Of a stretch of 64,000 nt of DNA, positions 17,801 through 25,688 are shown in pieces (positions within the stretch are counted from its first letter, which is position 1; every line of letters begins with the position of its first letter). Made by a program: the position numbers and the translations under genes. The notes under the pieces are model-generated. The model searched no databases. It saw only the letters and a list, made by a program, of their open reading frames with translations, and was not told where the DNA came from. The stretch comes from Microbacterium halophytorum (GTDB lineage Bacteria > Actinomycetota > Actinomycetes > Actinomycetales > Microbacteriaceae). The stretch lies in assembly GCF_002970975.1 (NCBI RefSeq), contig NZ_PNFA01000005.1, positions 1-64,000 of the forward strand. Reading direction: 5' to 3'.

Positions 17801-18420
17801 TGGGCCGGTGCGGCGATGCCCTCGGGCAGCGCGACGACGCCGATCGAGCCCTCGGGGTCGAGCGAGAAGTCCTCGGCGGGCTCGCCCTCGTTCGCCACGA
17901 GCGCGTATGCGCCGTCGGGCGAGATCGTGACCATGTCGGGCAGCGCGCCGACCTCGACGGTGCCGAGCACGGCCGCGTCGGCCGAATCGGCGTTCGCGTC
18001 GAAGAAGAGGAGGTGACCGGCGTCGGTCTTCGTCTCCGCCTCGAAGGCGATCACGCCGAGGCCGTCGTCGCGGACCGCAACGGAGTTCGCGACACCGGCG
18101 GAGCCGATCCGGAACAGCTCGGTCATGGCGGCGGGGTCCGCGGCATCGAGCACGGCGACGGCGCCGGCCTGCGCGTTGACGACGAACAGGCGGTCGCCGT
18201 ACGCCTGCACGATCTCGGCGGCGGACTCATCGAACACCCCCGTCTCGAAGCTTCCTACCGGGTTCAGCGAGACCGCGGCGCCGTCGGCGGAGACGCTCAG
18301 CGGCTCGGCGACGACCGCGGCGTTCGCGGCGGTCATCGGTACGACCGCGAGCGAGCCGATTGCGGCCGCGGTGGCGAGCGTCGCGATAGCGCGGCGCCGC
18401 CGTGGGCGGAGTTCAGGCAT
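14857..18420 (-). CDS. Wall-anchored choice-of-anchor I / 5'-nucleotidase-family metallophosphoesterase
   Basis: A 1187-residue secreted surface protein. Residues 1-34 are a signal peptide (basic start, hydrophobic core, TAANA cleavage region). Residues about 45-560 form a beta-propeller-like choice-of-anchor I domain. From about 570 comes a calcineurin-like phosphoesterase (LTINDFHGRIEPN; GNHEFDGG near 650; SGHTHQ near 790), then the 5'-nucleotidase C-terminal domain (NSFVASGGDNF) to about 1050. A Thr-Asp-rich linker (about 1083-1143), the sortase-type signal LAVTG (about 1152), a hydrophobic segment and the basic tail IRRRSAAE follow. It probably hydrolyses extracellular nucleotides to release phosphate and nucleosides. 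The reading frame is open beyond 18420, but the signal peptide fixes the start. Confidence 0.87.
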   Translation of the reverse strand: MPELRPRRRRAIATLATAAAIGSLAVVPMTAANAAVVAEPLSVSADGAAVSLNPVGSFETGVFDESAAEIVQAYGDRLFVVNAQAGAVAVLDAADPAAMTELFRIGSAGVANSVAVRDDGLGVIAFEAETKTDAGHLLFFDANADSADAAVLGTVEVGALPDMVTISPDGAYALVANEGEPAEDFSLDPEGSIGVVALPEGIAAPAQADVRTADFHAFEGDALPEGVRVFGPAPHGDDLPVSRNLEPEYIATAGGTAYATLQEANSIAVVDIASAEVTDILALPNKDHGQIPLDPSDRDPEGTPEFEQRTYDGLYGIPMPDAISAYEAGGETYLVTANEGDAREWGDYVESVRVKDLEEEGYGPVCETSSLADDLGDEDLGRLNVSIEEGFDAEAGCYEELSAFGARSFSIWTTDGEVVYDSAAELERIAAEAAPGFANSNHSESNAEGRSDDKGPEPESVEIGTVDGRTYAFVANERVGGIAVYDVTDPAASAFVTYVNNRDFSVSVEDADDPSAVLAQAGDLGPESIEFIPAESSPSGEAMIAVGNEVSGTTTMFEVAPTAEESATTDIQVLTINDFHGRIEPNLRNGEAGAAVLAGAIDQYRAENPNTLFASAGDNIGASTFTSFIQQDNPTIDALVEAGLDVSVVGNHEFDGGFDDLTDRVIPRFGSEDLALGANVYRKGTTEPALAEYAVRTVDGVDVAFIGTVTEDTSTLVSPAGIADIEFGDQVEAANRVAEEIAENDLADVTVLLTHSGSGGDQCDAIAEEGTSYGELVRGASAEIDAIVSGHTHQLYDCDIAGPDGAPRPVISSHQYGTTLGALDIRVDSETQELVSIEGTSVPLVVEEEPQFSENEAVRDIVDEAILVADEEGSVEVGKISADILRGGEPAGDDRGVESSMGNLVADMYLWSASEYSKYGGAEPAQIGIMNPGGLRDDLRYGEDGTVTYRDVANVQPFANTLVTTTLTGEQLEGVLEEQWQPDGSERSKLHLGVSEGFSYEYVEEAEQGERIVSMTYQGEEVQPEDEILVVTNSFVASGGDNFTTFAEGVGTADSGLVDLTASVDYFAEHDVVDPAPLGRAIPVDGSDDDTSSDDSSTDDAGTDDPGTDGTGTDDSGTDDSGTDDAGTDDAGTDAGTDGGSSDASGSDDGELAVTGANVAWGVGIVALLMLGAGGVFLAIRRRSAAE
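15031..15120. repeat. 15-bp tandem repeat coding for the Asp/Thr/Gly-rich linker
   Basis: Six consecutive 15-base units based on GTCGTCCGTACCGGN (the fifth unit diverged) encode repeated TDDSG-like pentapeptides on the minus strand. It lies in the wall-spanning linker of the surface protein. Copy number in such linkers commonly varies between strains. Confidence 0.85.
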
Positions 18421-18521
18421 GTTCGTCCTTGCGTCGGTGGGCGAGAGGGCCCTCGGGCAGGGCCGATATCTTCCTACCGATCGGCAGTGACGACGAGATG
18501 AACGGGAGGTGACGCGCGCCG

Positions 18522-19817
18522 TCAGCGGCGGGGTCCTCCCTCCTCGACGACGCGGTCGATCAGCCGCCGCACGATCGACGGATCGGCCCGCAGACCGTCG
18601 TGCTCGAACTCGTTCGTGATCCACAGCTGCGTGTTCGGAACCGCGTCGCGCGTGGCCTCGGCGAACTCGATCGGAACGAACATGTCGTCGTGGTACATCG
18701 CGGCGGCGACCGGAACCTCATTGCGCGCGAGCCGCGCGGAGTCGTAGAGCTCCGGATGATCCTCCCGCTCGTGCAGCGCGTGGGCGGCGTCGCGGAAGGG
18801 GCGCAGCGAGGCGATCTCGTCGAACTGCCACGGGAAGAACATCTCCCCCGTGAACGGCATCGGACGCCCGGCCGCGACCTCCTCGGCCGCATCGAAGCCG
18901 CCCAGCTCCTCGCGCATCCGGTGCGCCGACCAGCGGGTCGCGCCCATGCCCGACGCGTAGATCTCCTCCTGCAGCACGGCGTAGAGCGCGCCGCCCCTGT
19001 ACTGGGTGCGCTGGTCGACGCCGTCGAGGAACGCGTCGCTGAGGTGACCGGACGGCGTGAACGCCTCGTCGAGCAGCCAGAGCAGGCGCTCCATCCCCGG
19101 TTTCATGCCGAAGTCGATCCCGAGCGTCTGCAGGCGCCGCGCCGTGAGCCTGTCACCGCTCGGCAGCTGGACGTCGTCGTTCTCCACCCGCTCGACGAGC
19201 GCCGCGAGCGTGCCCGCGTGCCACGGGTAGCGGCGGTAGAACTCCGCCGATTTCCGCGCGACGCGCGGCAGCGTGTTCCGGTAGATCGCGTCGGCATCCG
19301 GCTCGATCGACGTCACGCCTCCCGTCACGTACGCCGCCTCAAGCGCCTCGGGCGCGAACGAGAGGTATGTCAGCGTCAGGAACCCGCCGTAGCTCTGCCC
19401 GAGCGTCTGCCAGGGCGCGCCGCCGTAGACCTCGTGCCGGATGAGCTCCGCGTCGGCGACGATCTGCTCCGCGCGGAAGTTCCGGATGTGCTCGGCCTGC
19501 GCCTCCGGCGCGAGGCCCGCGAGGGTGCGCGCGTCCACGGGCGTCGATCGACCTGTACCCCGCTGGGCCAGCAGCAGCACCCTGTGCGTCTTGAGCGCCT
19601 CGGCGACCCACCCCTCCCCCGGCATCGGCCGCGGGCCCTTGCCGCCGGGCCCGCCCTGCAGGAAGAGCAGCACGGGCGCGTCCTCGCCGCCCGGCGCGCT
19701 CAGCTCGCGGGCGAAGACTTCGATCCGCGGGCCTCCCGGCTCGCCGTGGTCGAGGGGGACGGGCAGGGTGATGTCGCGCACGCGCGTTCCACGCAGGGAG
19801 AACTCGAAGATCGCCAT
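18522..19817 (-). CDS. Proline iminopeptidase-type alpha/beta hydrolase (S33)
   Basis: A 431-residue cytoplasmic alpha/beta hydrolase. The oxyanion-hole motif reads FLQGGPGG (residues 53-60), the nucleophile elbow is GQSYGG with Ser142, and the catalytic His is probably in NEFEHDGL near the C-terminus. Length and the HGGPG-like and GQSYGG motifs fit prolyl aminopeptidase (removal of N-terminal proline from peptides). Specificity within S33 is not certain. The start at 19817 is chosen from the family N-terminus; longer in-frame readings run into the divergent glucosidase gene. It is divergently oriented from the alpha-glucosidase unit. Confidence 0.85.
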   Translation of the reverse strand: MAIFEFSLRGTRVRDITLPVPLDHGEPGGPRIEVFARELSAPGGEDAPVLLFLQGGPGGKGPRPMPGEGWVAEALKTHRVLLLAQRGTGRSTPVDARTLAGLAPEAQAEHIRNFRAEQIVADAELIRHEVYGGAPWQTLGQSYGGFLTLTYLSFAPEALEAAYVTGGVTSIEPDADAIYRNTLPRVARKSAEFYRRYPWHAGTLAALVERVENDDVQLPSGDRLTARRLQTLGIDFGMKPGMERLLWLLDEAFTPSGHLSDAFLDGVDQRTQYRGGALYAVLQEEIYASGMGATRWSAHRMREELGGFDAAEEVAAGRPMPFTGEMFFPWQFDEIASLRPFRDAAHALHEREDHPELYDSARLARNEVPVAAAMYHDDMFVPIEFAEATRDAVPNTQLWITNEFEHDGLRADPSIVRRLIDRVVEEGGPRR

Positions 19818-19911
19818 GCGCCCATCCTGCCGGATGCGTCGGGCGCACCCCTGTCCCGATGAGCCGATTTGCGCACGGACGCGAGCGGTGCGATTCTGGC
19901 TTCCGAACAGC

Positions 19912-19925
19912 TGTAAGCGCTTACA
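19912..19925. promoter_or_regulatory. LacI-type operator upstream of the alpha-glucosidase gene
   Basis: TGTAAGCGCTTACA is a perfect 14-bp palindrome with the central CG typical of LacI/GalR operators. It sits 15 bases before the ATG at 19941. The LacI regulator encoded two genes downstream in the same unit (21595-22677) is the likely ligand. Confidence 0.75.
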
Positions 19926-19940
19926 TACGATCGGGGTCCC

Positions 19941-21590
19941 ATGACCGTTCCTGCCGAGCACCCGCACGACGAGTGGTGGCGCCGCGCCGTCATCTACCAG
20001 GTCTACCCTCGTTCCTTCGCCGATTCGACCGGCGACGGCGTCGGCGACCTGCGCGGCATCCGCGCCAGGCTCCCCCAGCTCGCGGAGCTCGGCATCGACG
20101 CCGTCTGGCTCTCCCCGATCTTCCTGTCGCCCCAGAAGGATGCCGGCTACGACGTCGCCGACTACCGCGCGATCGACCCGCTGTTCGGCACGCTCGACGA
20201 CGCCGACGCGCTCGTCGCGGAAGCGCACAGGCTCGGACTGCGCGTGATCTTCGACCTCGTGCCGAACCACACCTCCGACCAGCACGAGTGGTTCCGCGCG
20301 GCGCTCGCGGCCGGCCACGGCAGCCCCGAGCGCGAGCGCTACATCTTCCGCGACGGCCGCGGCGAGCGCGGCGAGCTCCCTCCGAACAATTGGCAGTCCA
20401 TCTTCGGCGGCGCGGCGTGGAGCGAGGTGCCCGGCGAACCGGGGCGCTGGTACCTGCACCTCTTCGACTCGTCGCAGCCCGACCTGAACTGGCACGACCC
20501 CGGTGTGCGCTCCGATTTCCTCGACGTCCTGCGCTTCTGGCTCGACCGGGGCGTCGACGGCTTCCGCGTCGACGTCGCCCACGGCATGATCAAGGCCGAC
20601 GGCCTGCCCGACTACACCCCGCGCGAGGGCACGGGGTCGATGGGCGGCACCGACGGCACGGGCGAGATCGAGCGCCCGCCGTACTGGGGCCAGGACGGGG
20701 TGCACGAGATCTATCGCGAGTGGCGCGCGATGCTCGACGCGGAGTACTCGGGCCGCGTGCTCTGCGGCGAGGCCTGGGTCGAGCCGATCTCGCGCCTGGC
20801 CGACTGGGTGCGCCCCGACGAGATGCACCAGACCTTCAACTTCGCCTACCTCGAGACGGCGTGGGACGCGGCCGCCGTGCGCCGCGTGATCGACGAGTCG
20901 ATCGCCGCATTCTCGGCCGTCGGGGCGCCCAGCACCTGGGTGCTGTCGAACCACGACGTCGTACGCCACGCGACCCGCCTGTCGCTGACGGGCGACAACC
21001 CCCAGGGCGACGGCATCGCCCGGTCGACACCGGGGCTCCCGGATGAGGACCAGGGCATCGCACGCGCTCGCGCCGCCACGGCACTGATGCTCGCGCTGCC
21101 CGGGTCCGCCTACATCTACCAGGGCGAGGAGCTCGGCCTGCCCGAGGCCCTCGACCTGCCGGACGACTCCCGCGCCGACCCCACCTGGTTCCGCACGAAG
21201 GGCGAGAAGTTCGGGCGGGACGGCTGCCGCGTGCCGATCCCGTGGGAGGCCGACGCCCCCTCGTTCGGCTTCGGCCCCACTGACGCGAGCTGGCTGCCCC
21301 AGCCGGAGTCGTGGCGGCGCTTCGCCCGCGACGCGCAGGCGGGCGACCCCGCGTCGACGCTCGAGATGTACCGCGCGGCCCTGCGCATTCGTCGCGAGCG
21401 GCGGCTGCACGACGGGGACATCGAGTGGATCGACGCCCCCTCCGGCTGCCTCGCGTTCCGCTCGGCGGGGACGACCGTGGTGACGAACTTCGGCGACGCC
21501 GCGGTTCCCGTCCCCGCGGGAGACGTGCTGCTGGCGAGCGGAAGCATCGACGGCGGCCTCGCGCCCGACACGACCGTCTGGCTCGGCTGA
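19941..21590 (+). CDS. GH13 alpha-glucosidase
   Basis: A 549-residue glycoside hydrolase family 13 enzyme. The catalytic triad is visible: nucleophile Asp211 (GFRVDVAHG), acid/base Glu277 (CGEAWVEP) and Asp339 (LSNHDVVRH). The conserved region I DLVPNHTS is at 105-112. The N-terminus (AVIYQVYPRSFADSTGDGVGDL) is typical of oligo-1,6-glucosidase/alpha-glucosidase. There is no signal peptide, so it acts on imported oligosaccharides such as maltose or isomaltose. It heads a unit with a LacI regulator and a YesL-like protein, and a sugar ABC importer follows at 23434. Confidence 0.9.
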   Translation: MTVPAEHPHDEWWRRAVIYQVYPRSFADSTGDGVGDLRGIRARLPQLAELGIDAVWLSPIFLSPQKDAGYDVADYRAIDPLFGTLDDADALVAEAHRLGLRVIFDLVPNHTSDQHEWFRAALAAGHGSPERERYIFRDGRGERGELPPNNWQSIFGGAAWSEVPGEPGRWYLHLFDSSQPDLNWHDPGVRSDFLDVLRFWLDRGVDGFRVDVAHGMIKADGLPDYTPREGTGSMGGTDGTGEIERPPYWGQDGVHEIYREWRAMLDAEYSGRVLCGEAWVEPISRLADWVRPDEMHQTFNFAYLETAWDAAAVRRVIDESIAAFSAVGAPSTWVLSNHDVVRHATRLSLTGDNPQGDGIARSTPGLPDEDQGIARARAATALMLALPGSAYIYQGEELGLPEALDLPDDSRADPTWFRTKGEKFGRDGCRVPIPWEADAPSFGFGPTDASWLPQPESWRRFARDAQAGDPASTLEMYRAALRIRRERRLHDGDIEWIDAPSGCLAFRSAGTTVVTNFGDAAVPVPAGDVLLASGSIDGGLAPDTTVWLG

Positions 21591-21594
21591 GGCC

Positions 21595-22677
21595 ATGGGC
21601 GCCGCGCCCGGCCCCGTCACGATCGCCGACGTCGCGCGCGAGGCCGGCGTCTCGACGGCGACCGTCTCGCGCGTGCTGAACGGTACGGGGCCGGCCTCGC
21701 CCGATCGGCGGGAGCGCGTGCTGGCGGCGACGAAGAGGCTCGGCTACGTGACCTCAGCGTCCGCCGCCAGCCTGGCATCCGGGCGCTCGCGCAACGTGGG
21801 CGTCGTCGTCCCCCGCCTCGGCAGCTGGTTCTTCGCGTCGGTCGTCGAGGGCGCCCAGTCGGAGCTGCTGCGTGCCGGCTACGACCTCACGCTGTACAAC
21901 CTGCGCGACGGCGGCGAGCTGCGCGACCGCGTCTTCGCCGACCTGCTGCGCCGACAGCGGGTCGACGGCGTGATCGCCGTGTCGCTCGAGCTCGGCGGCG
22001 ACGAGGTGAGCAGCCTGCTCTCGGTGGGCAAGCCCGTCGTCGGCCTCGGCGGCGACATCGCGGGAATCCCGACGTTCGAGCTCGACAACGTCGCCGTCGC
22101 TCGCGAAGCGACGGCTCACCTCATCGGGCTCGGCCACCGGCGCATCGCCCACCTCGGCTGCGATCCCGGTTCGCCGACGGCCTTCGGGCAGATCGAGAAG
22201 CGCTACGACGGTTACGCCGACGCCATGCGGGCCGCCGAACTGGCCCCGCAGCCGAACGCGTTCAGCGCCGACTTCACGGTCGCGGGCGGCTACGCGGTGG
22301 GGCGCCGGATGCTCGAGGACCCTGTCGCACGCCCGACCGCCGTGTTCGCCGCGAGCGACGAGATGGCGATCGGCCTGATGCTCGCCGCGCGCGACCTCGG
22401 CGTCGACGTGCCCCGCGAGCTGTCCGTCGTCGGCGTCGACGACCACGAGCTGTCGGCACCCATGGGCCTGACCACCGTGGCGCAGGCGCCCGAGCAGCAG
22501 GGTGCCGTCGCCGCAGCGAGGCTGATCGCGGAGCTCGGCGGAGACTCAGCGGCCGCCGCCCCCGATTCGCTGACCCTTCCGCACGCGCTCGTCGTGCGGA
22601 CCAGTTCCTCGGAACCGTATCCGACAACGGCGCCGGAGAACGCCCACCGCGCCGCGGAAGGAGGTGCCGCCGGATGA
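21595..22677 (+). CDS. LacI family transcriptional regulator
   Basis: A 360-residue protein with the N-terminal LacI helix-turn-helix (TIADVAREAGVSTATVSRVLN, about residues 8-28), the hinge helix (SAASLASGRSRNVGVVVP) and a periplasmic-binding-protein-like sugar domain. The gene begins four bases after the glucosidase stop and overlaps the start of the next gene by four bases. It probably represses this unit via the palindrome at 19912-19925 and releases on binding an oligosaccharide. Confidence 0.9.
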   Translation: MGAAPGPVTIADVAREAGVSTATVSRVLNGTGPASPDRRERVLAATKRLGYVTSASAASLASGRSRNVGVVVPRLGSWFFASVVEGAQSELLRAGYDLTLYNLRDGGELRDRVFADLLRRQRVDGVIAVSLELGGDEVSSLLSVGKPVVGLGGDIAGIPTFELDNVAVAREATAHLIGLGHRRIAHLGCDPGSPTAFGQIEKRYDGYADAMRAAELAPQPNAFSADFTVAGGYAVGRRMLEDPVARPTAVFAASDEMAIGLMLAARDLGVDVPRELSVVGVDDHELSAPMGLTTVAQAPEQQGAVAAARLIAELGGDSAAAAPDSLTLPHALVVRTSSSEPYPTTAPENAHRAAEGGAAG

Positions 22678-23282
22678 TCGACAGGCTGTTCTCGATGGCC
22701 ACCCCGATCTGGCGCGGCGTGAGCGTCGCCGGAGACCTGATCCTGCTCAACCTCTTCCTGATCGCGACGATCGCCCCCGTCGTCACGGCCGGCGCCGGCT
22801 TCACGGCGGTCTACGACACCGTGCGCCGGATGCTGGACGGCACCGAGGGCAGGATCGCGCAGACGTTCTGGCGCTCGTTCCGCGCGAACCTCGCGGGGGC
22901 CACCGCGATCTGGGCCGTGCTGCTGCCTGCGGGCGCCGCCATCGCGCTCGCGTGGATCTTCCTCGACCCGCCCGAACTCCGCGTCATCGAAGCCCTGATC
23001 AGCCTTGTTTACCTGCTCGTCTTCCCCTTCGCGTGGGCGATGCAGGCGCGCTTCGAGAACTCCCCCATGCGAACCCTGCGCAACGCCGTGCTCGTCGCCG
23101 TCGGGCGCCTTCCCTTCGCGCTCGGCGCGCTCGCGGCGCACCTCGTCCTCCTCGCGATCGGCGCAGCGACCCTCGCGTGGATGCCGCAGGTCCTCCTGCC
23201 GCTCATCCTTCTCGGCTACCCCCTCGCCGCATACGCCTCGACGCCCCTGCTCGAGCGCGCCATCCGGCCCCTGATGCGCTGA
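22674..23282 (+). CDS. YesL family (DUF624) membrane protein
   Basis: A 202-residue protein with about five hydrophobic segments (near residues 20-45, 75-105, 110-130, 145-170, 175-190). The N-terminal pattern (F...ATPIWRGVSVAGDLILLNLFLI...P...GAGFTAVYDTV) is that of the DUF624/YesL family, often found beside sugar ABC importers and glycosidases. Its biochemical role is unknown. It overlaps the LacI gene by four bases (ATGA) and precedes the importer operon, supporting a link to oligosaccharide uptake. Confidence 0.8.
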   Translation: MIDRLFSMATPIWRGVSVAGDLILLNLFLIATIAPVVTAGAGFTAVYDTVRRMLDGTEGRIAQTFWRSFRANLAGATAIWAVLLPAGAAIALAWIFLDPPELRVIEALISLVYLLVFPFAWAMQARFENSPMRTLRNAVLVAVGRLPFALGALAAHLVLLAIGAATLAWMPQVLLPLILLGYPLAAYASTPLLERAIRPLMR

Positions 23283-23356
23283 CCCCGCGACCGGATCCCG
23301 GCCGGGGAGCACCGAATTGCGCCGGCGTCGCGCGCGATGTAATGTTTCGGCAGATC

Positions 23357-23374
23357 ACCGGAATCGTTTCCGGT
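23357..23374. promoter_or_regulatory. LacI-type operator upstream of the second ABC importer
   Basis: ACCGGAA-TCGT-TTCCGGT is an 18-bp inverted repeat with 7-base arms and a central CG, lying 59 bases before the lipoprotein start codon. It differs in sequence from the operator at 19912. The second LacI regulator (26523-27614), at the end of this importer operon, is the likely ligand. Confidence 0.7.
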
Positions 23375-23433
23375 TCTGGTCCGAGTTCCACACGAACGTG
23401 GTCACCGATCCAATGAGGGAAAGGCCAACAACG

Positions 23434-24762
23434 ATGAGCAAGCGCACTGCGGCGAAGGTGCTGATTGCGGGAGCGGGCGCTGCGGCGCTGGCCCTCGGCA
23501 CGGCCGGCTGTTCGGCCGGCGACGAGAACGCCGAGGGGAAGGTGTACTACCTCAACTTCAAGCCGGAGCAGGCCGAGGACTGGCAGGCCCTGGCCGAGAC
23601 GTACACCGAGGAGACCGGCGTGCAGGTCGACGTCGAGACGGCCGCCTCCGGCACCTACGAGACGACGCTGAAGTCGGAGATGGCCAAGAGCGAGGCGCCC
23701 ACGCTGTTCCAGGTGAACGGGCCCGTCGGGCTCGCCAGTTGGGCCGACTACGCGGCCGATCTCACCGACAGCGCGATCTACGAGCACCTGAGCAACAAGG
23801 ATCAGGCCCTGACGGGCGAGGGCGGCGAGGTCCTCGGAGTCCCGTACGTCGTGGAGACCTACGGCATCATCACGAACACGAAGATCGTGAACGACTACAT
23901 CGCGCTCGGCGACGCCCCCATCGCCTCGGTCGACGAGATCACCGACTTCGCGACGCTGAAGGCCGTCGCCGAAGGCATCCAGGAGCACGCCGACGAGCTC
24001 GGCGTCGAGGGCGCGTTCACGTCGGCCGGCTTCGATTCTTCCTCCGACTGGCGCTTCAAGACCCACCTCGCCAACATGCCGCTGTCGTACGAGTTCCTCG
24101 ACGACGACGTCACCGGCCAGCCCGCCGAGGTCTCCGGCAGCTACCTGTCCGGCTTCCGGGACGTCTTCGACCTGTACATCGAGAACTCGACGACCGAGCC
24201 CTCCGCGCTCTCCGGCAAGACGATCGAGGACGCCAACAGCGAGTTCGCGCTCGGCAAGGCCGCGTTCTACCAGAACGGCACGTGGGCCTACGGCGACGTC
24301 TCCGGCCAGGAGGTCGCCGACGAGGACATGACGATGCTGCCGATCTACATCGGCGCCGACGGCGAGGAGGACCAGGGTCTCACGACCGGGTCCGAGAACT
24401 ACTGGGTCGTCAACAACGACGCCTCGGATGCCGACCAGCAGGCCACGCAGGACTTCCTCGAGTGGGTCATCACGTCGGACGAGGGCCGCGACTCCCTCGC
24501 GAACACGATGGGCTTCGTGACGCCGTTCGACACCTTCGGCGACTACCTGCCCGAGAACCCCTTCATCCAGGCGGACGCCGCGGGCAACGAGGCGGGCAGG
24601 ACGCCCGTGCCGTGGAACTTCACCGCGATGCCCTCGGAGGAGTGGAAGAACGGCCTCGGCCAGGCGATGCTCGAGTACGCGCAGGGCACCAGCGACTGGG
24701 CGGCCGTCGAGACGGCCTTCGTCGACGGCTGGGCCAGCGAGTACTCGCTCGTCAACGGCTGA
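23434..24762 (+). CDS. Extracellular sugar-binding lipoprotein (ABC importer)
   Basis: A 442-residue family-1 solute-binding protein. The signal peptide (MSKRTAAKVLIAGAG...) ends in a lipobox with the lipidated cysteine at residue 26 (GTAGC). The mature protein carries the usual binding-protein features (e.g. LFQVNGP and FYQNGTWAY segments). It lies between the YesL gene and two permease genes. The adjacent intracellular alpha-glucosidase suggests an alpha-glucoside or maltooligosaccharide substrate. The start at 23434 is selected by the signal peptide; the frame is open further upstream. Confidence 0.9.
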   Translation: MSKRTAAKVLIAGAGAAALALGTAGCSAGDENAEGKVYYLNFKPEQAEDWQALAETYTEETGVQVDVETAASGTYETTLKSEMAKSEAPTLFQVNGPVGLASWADYAADLTDSAIYEHLSNKDQALTGEGGEVLGVPYVVETYGIITNTKIVNDYIALGDAPIASVDEITDFATLKAVAEGIQEHADELGVEGAFTSAGFDSSSDWRFKTHLANMPLSYEFLDDDVTGQPAEVSGSYLSGFRDVFDLYIENSTTEPSALSGKTIEDANSEFALGKAAFYQNGTWAYGDVSGQEVADEDMTMLPIYIGADGEEDQGLTTGSENYWVVNNDASDADQQATQDFLEWVITSDEGRDSLANTMGFVTPFDTFGDYLPENPFIQADAAGNEAGRTPVPWNFTAMPSEEWKNGLGQAMLEYAQGTSDWAAVETAFVDGWASEYSLVNG

Positions 24763-24780
24763 TCCGGAGCAACCCGCATC

Positions 24781-24809
24781 GGGTGCGGGCCCCGCTCGGG
24801 CCCGCACCC
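24781..24809 (+). terminator. 12-bp hairpin between binding-protein and permease genes
   Basis: GGGTGCGGGCCC at 24781-24792 pairs perfectly with GGGCCCGCACCC at 24798-24809, with loop CGCTC. It lies 18 bases after the lipoprotein stop inside the operon. Hairpins here commonly raise the binding-protein to permease ratio by partial termination or 3'-end protection of the mRNA. Confidence 0.7.
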
Positions 24810-24845
24810 TCCCCGAGCACGCTTTCGGATGAGGAGAGCACACCA

Positions 24846-25688
24846 ATGAAGAGATCCCTCGGCCGCTGGGGCTGGCTGTTCGCCGGCCCGACGCTCGCGG
24901 CCTTCCTGATCGGGTTCGTCGTCCCGTTCGTCCTCGGCGTGTACCTGTCGTTCACCGAGTTCCGCACCGTCACGAAGGCGGAGTGGGTCGGGGTCGAGAA
25001 CTACGCGAAGCTCCTCGGAGACGAGGTGTTCCTGCACTCGCTCTGGTATACGACGGCGTTCGTCATCGTGACCACCGTGCTGGTCAACGTGATCGCGTTC
25101 GCGATCGCCTACCTGCTGGTGAAGAGCTTCCGCGGGCGCAACATCTTCCGCTCAGTGTTCTTCATGCCGAACCTCATCGGCGGGATCGTGCTCGGCTACA
25201 TCTGGCTGCTGCTCCTGAACGGCGTGCTCGCCCACTGGGCGCGGTCGATCACGTACAGCGAGACGTACGGCTTCTGGGGCCTCGTCCTGCTGATGTGCTG
25301 GCAGCAGATCGGCTACATGATGGTGATCTACATCGCCGGCATCCAGTCGGTCCCCGGTGAGATGTTCGAGGCGGCGCAGATCGACGGCGCCGGCCGGTGG
25401 CGCACGCTCCGCAGCGTCGTGATCCCCCTGGTCACCCCCGCCATCACGGTCTGCACGTTCCTGACGCTGACGAACGGCTTCAAGGTGTTCGACCAGAACC
25501 TCGCCCTCACCAACGGCGCCCCCTCTCAGATGTCCGAGATGCTCGCGCTGAACATCTTCAACACCTTCTACGGCCGCACCGGCTTCGAAGGCGTCGGGCA
25601 GGCGAAGGCGGTCGTCTTCCTGATCATCCTCGCGGTCGTGGCCCTGCTGCAGAACCGCTACGCCCGTTCGAAGGAGACGGTGGCATGA
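24846..25688 (+). CDS. ABC sugar transporter permease (MalF type)
   Basis: A 280-residue integral membrane protein with six predicted segments. The EAA loop is EAAQIDGAGRWRTLRSVVIP (about residues 178-197). The start ATG at 24846 follows GAGGAGAG. Its stop overlaps the ATG of the next permease by four bases. It forms the importer channel with 25685-26521; again no ATPase gene is nearby, so a shared MsiK-like subunit is presumed. Confidence 0.9.
   Translation: MKRSLGRWGWLFAGPTLAAFLIGFVVPFVLGVYLSFTEFRTVTKAEWVGVENYAKLLGDEVFLHSLWYTTAFVIVTTVLVNVIAFAIAYLLVKSFRGRNIFRSVFFMPNLIGGIVLGYIWLLLLNGVLAHWARSITYSETYGFWGLVLLMCWQQIGYMMVIYIAGIQSVPGEMFEAAQIDGAGRWRTLRSVVIPLVTPAITVCTFLTLTNGFKVFDQNLALTNGAPSQMSEMLALNIFNTFYGRTGFEGVGQAKAVVFLIILAVVALLQNRYARSKETVA

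Noticed and set aside
14530..18501. 1323-codon plus-strand open frame
   Set aside because: Exact antisense of the surface 5'-nucleotidase gene; repeats of VVRTG and long Arg/Asp/Val runs mark it as a shadow.
19818..21620. N-terminal extension of the proline iminopeptidase to about 21620
   Set aside because: It is antisense to the alpha-glucosidase gene; the family N-terminus starts at 19817.
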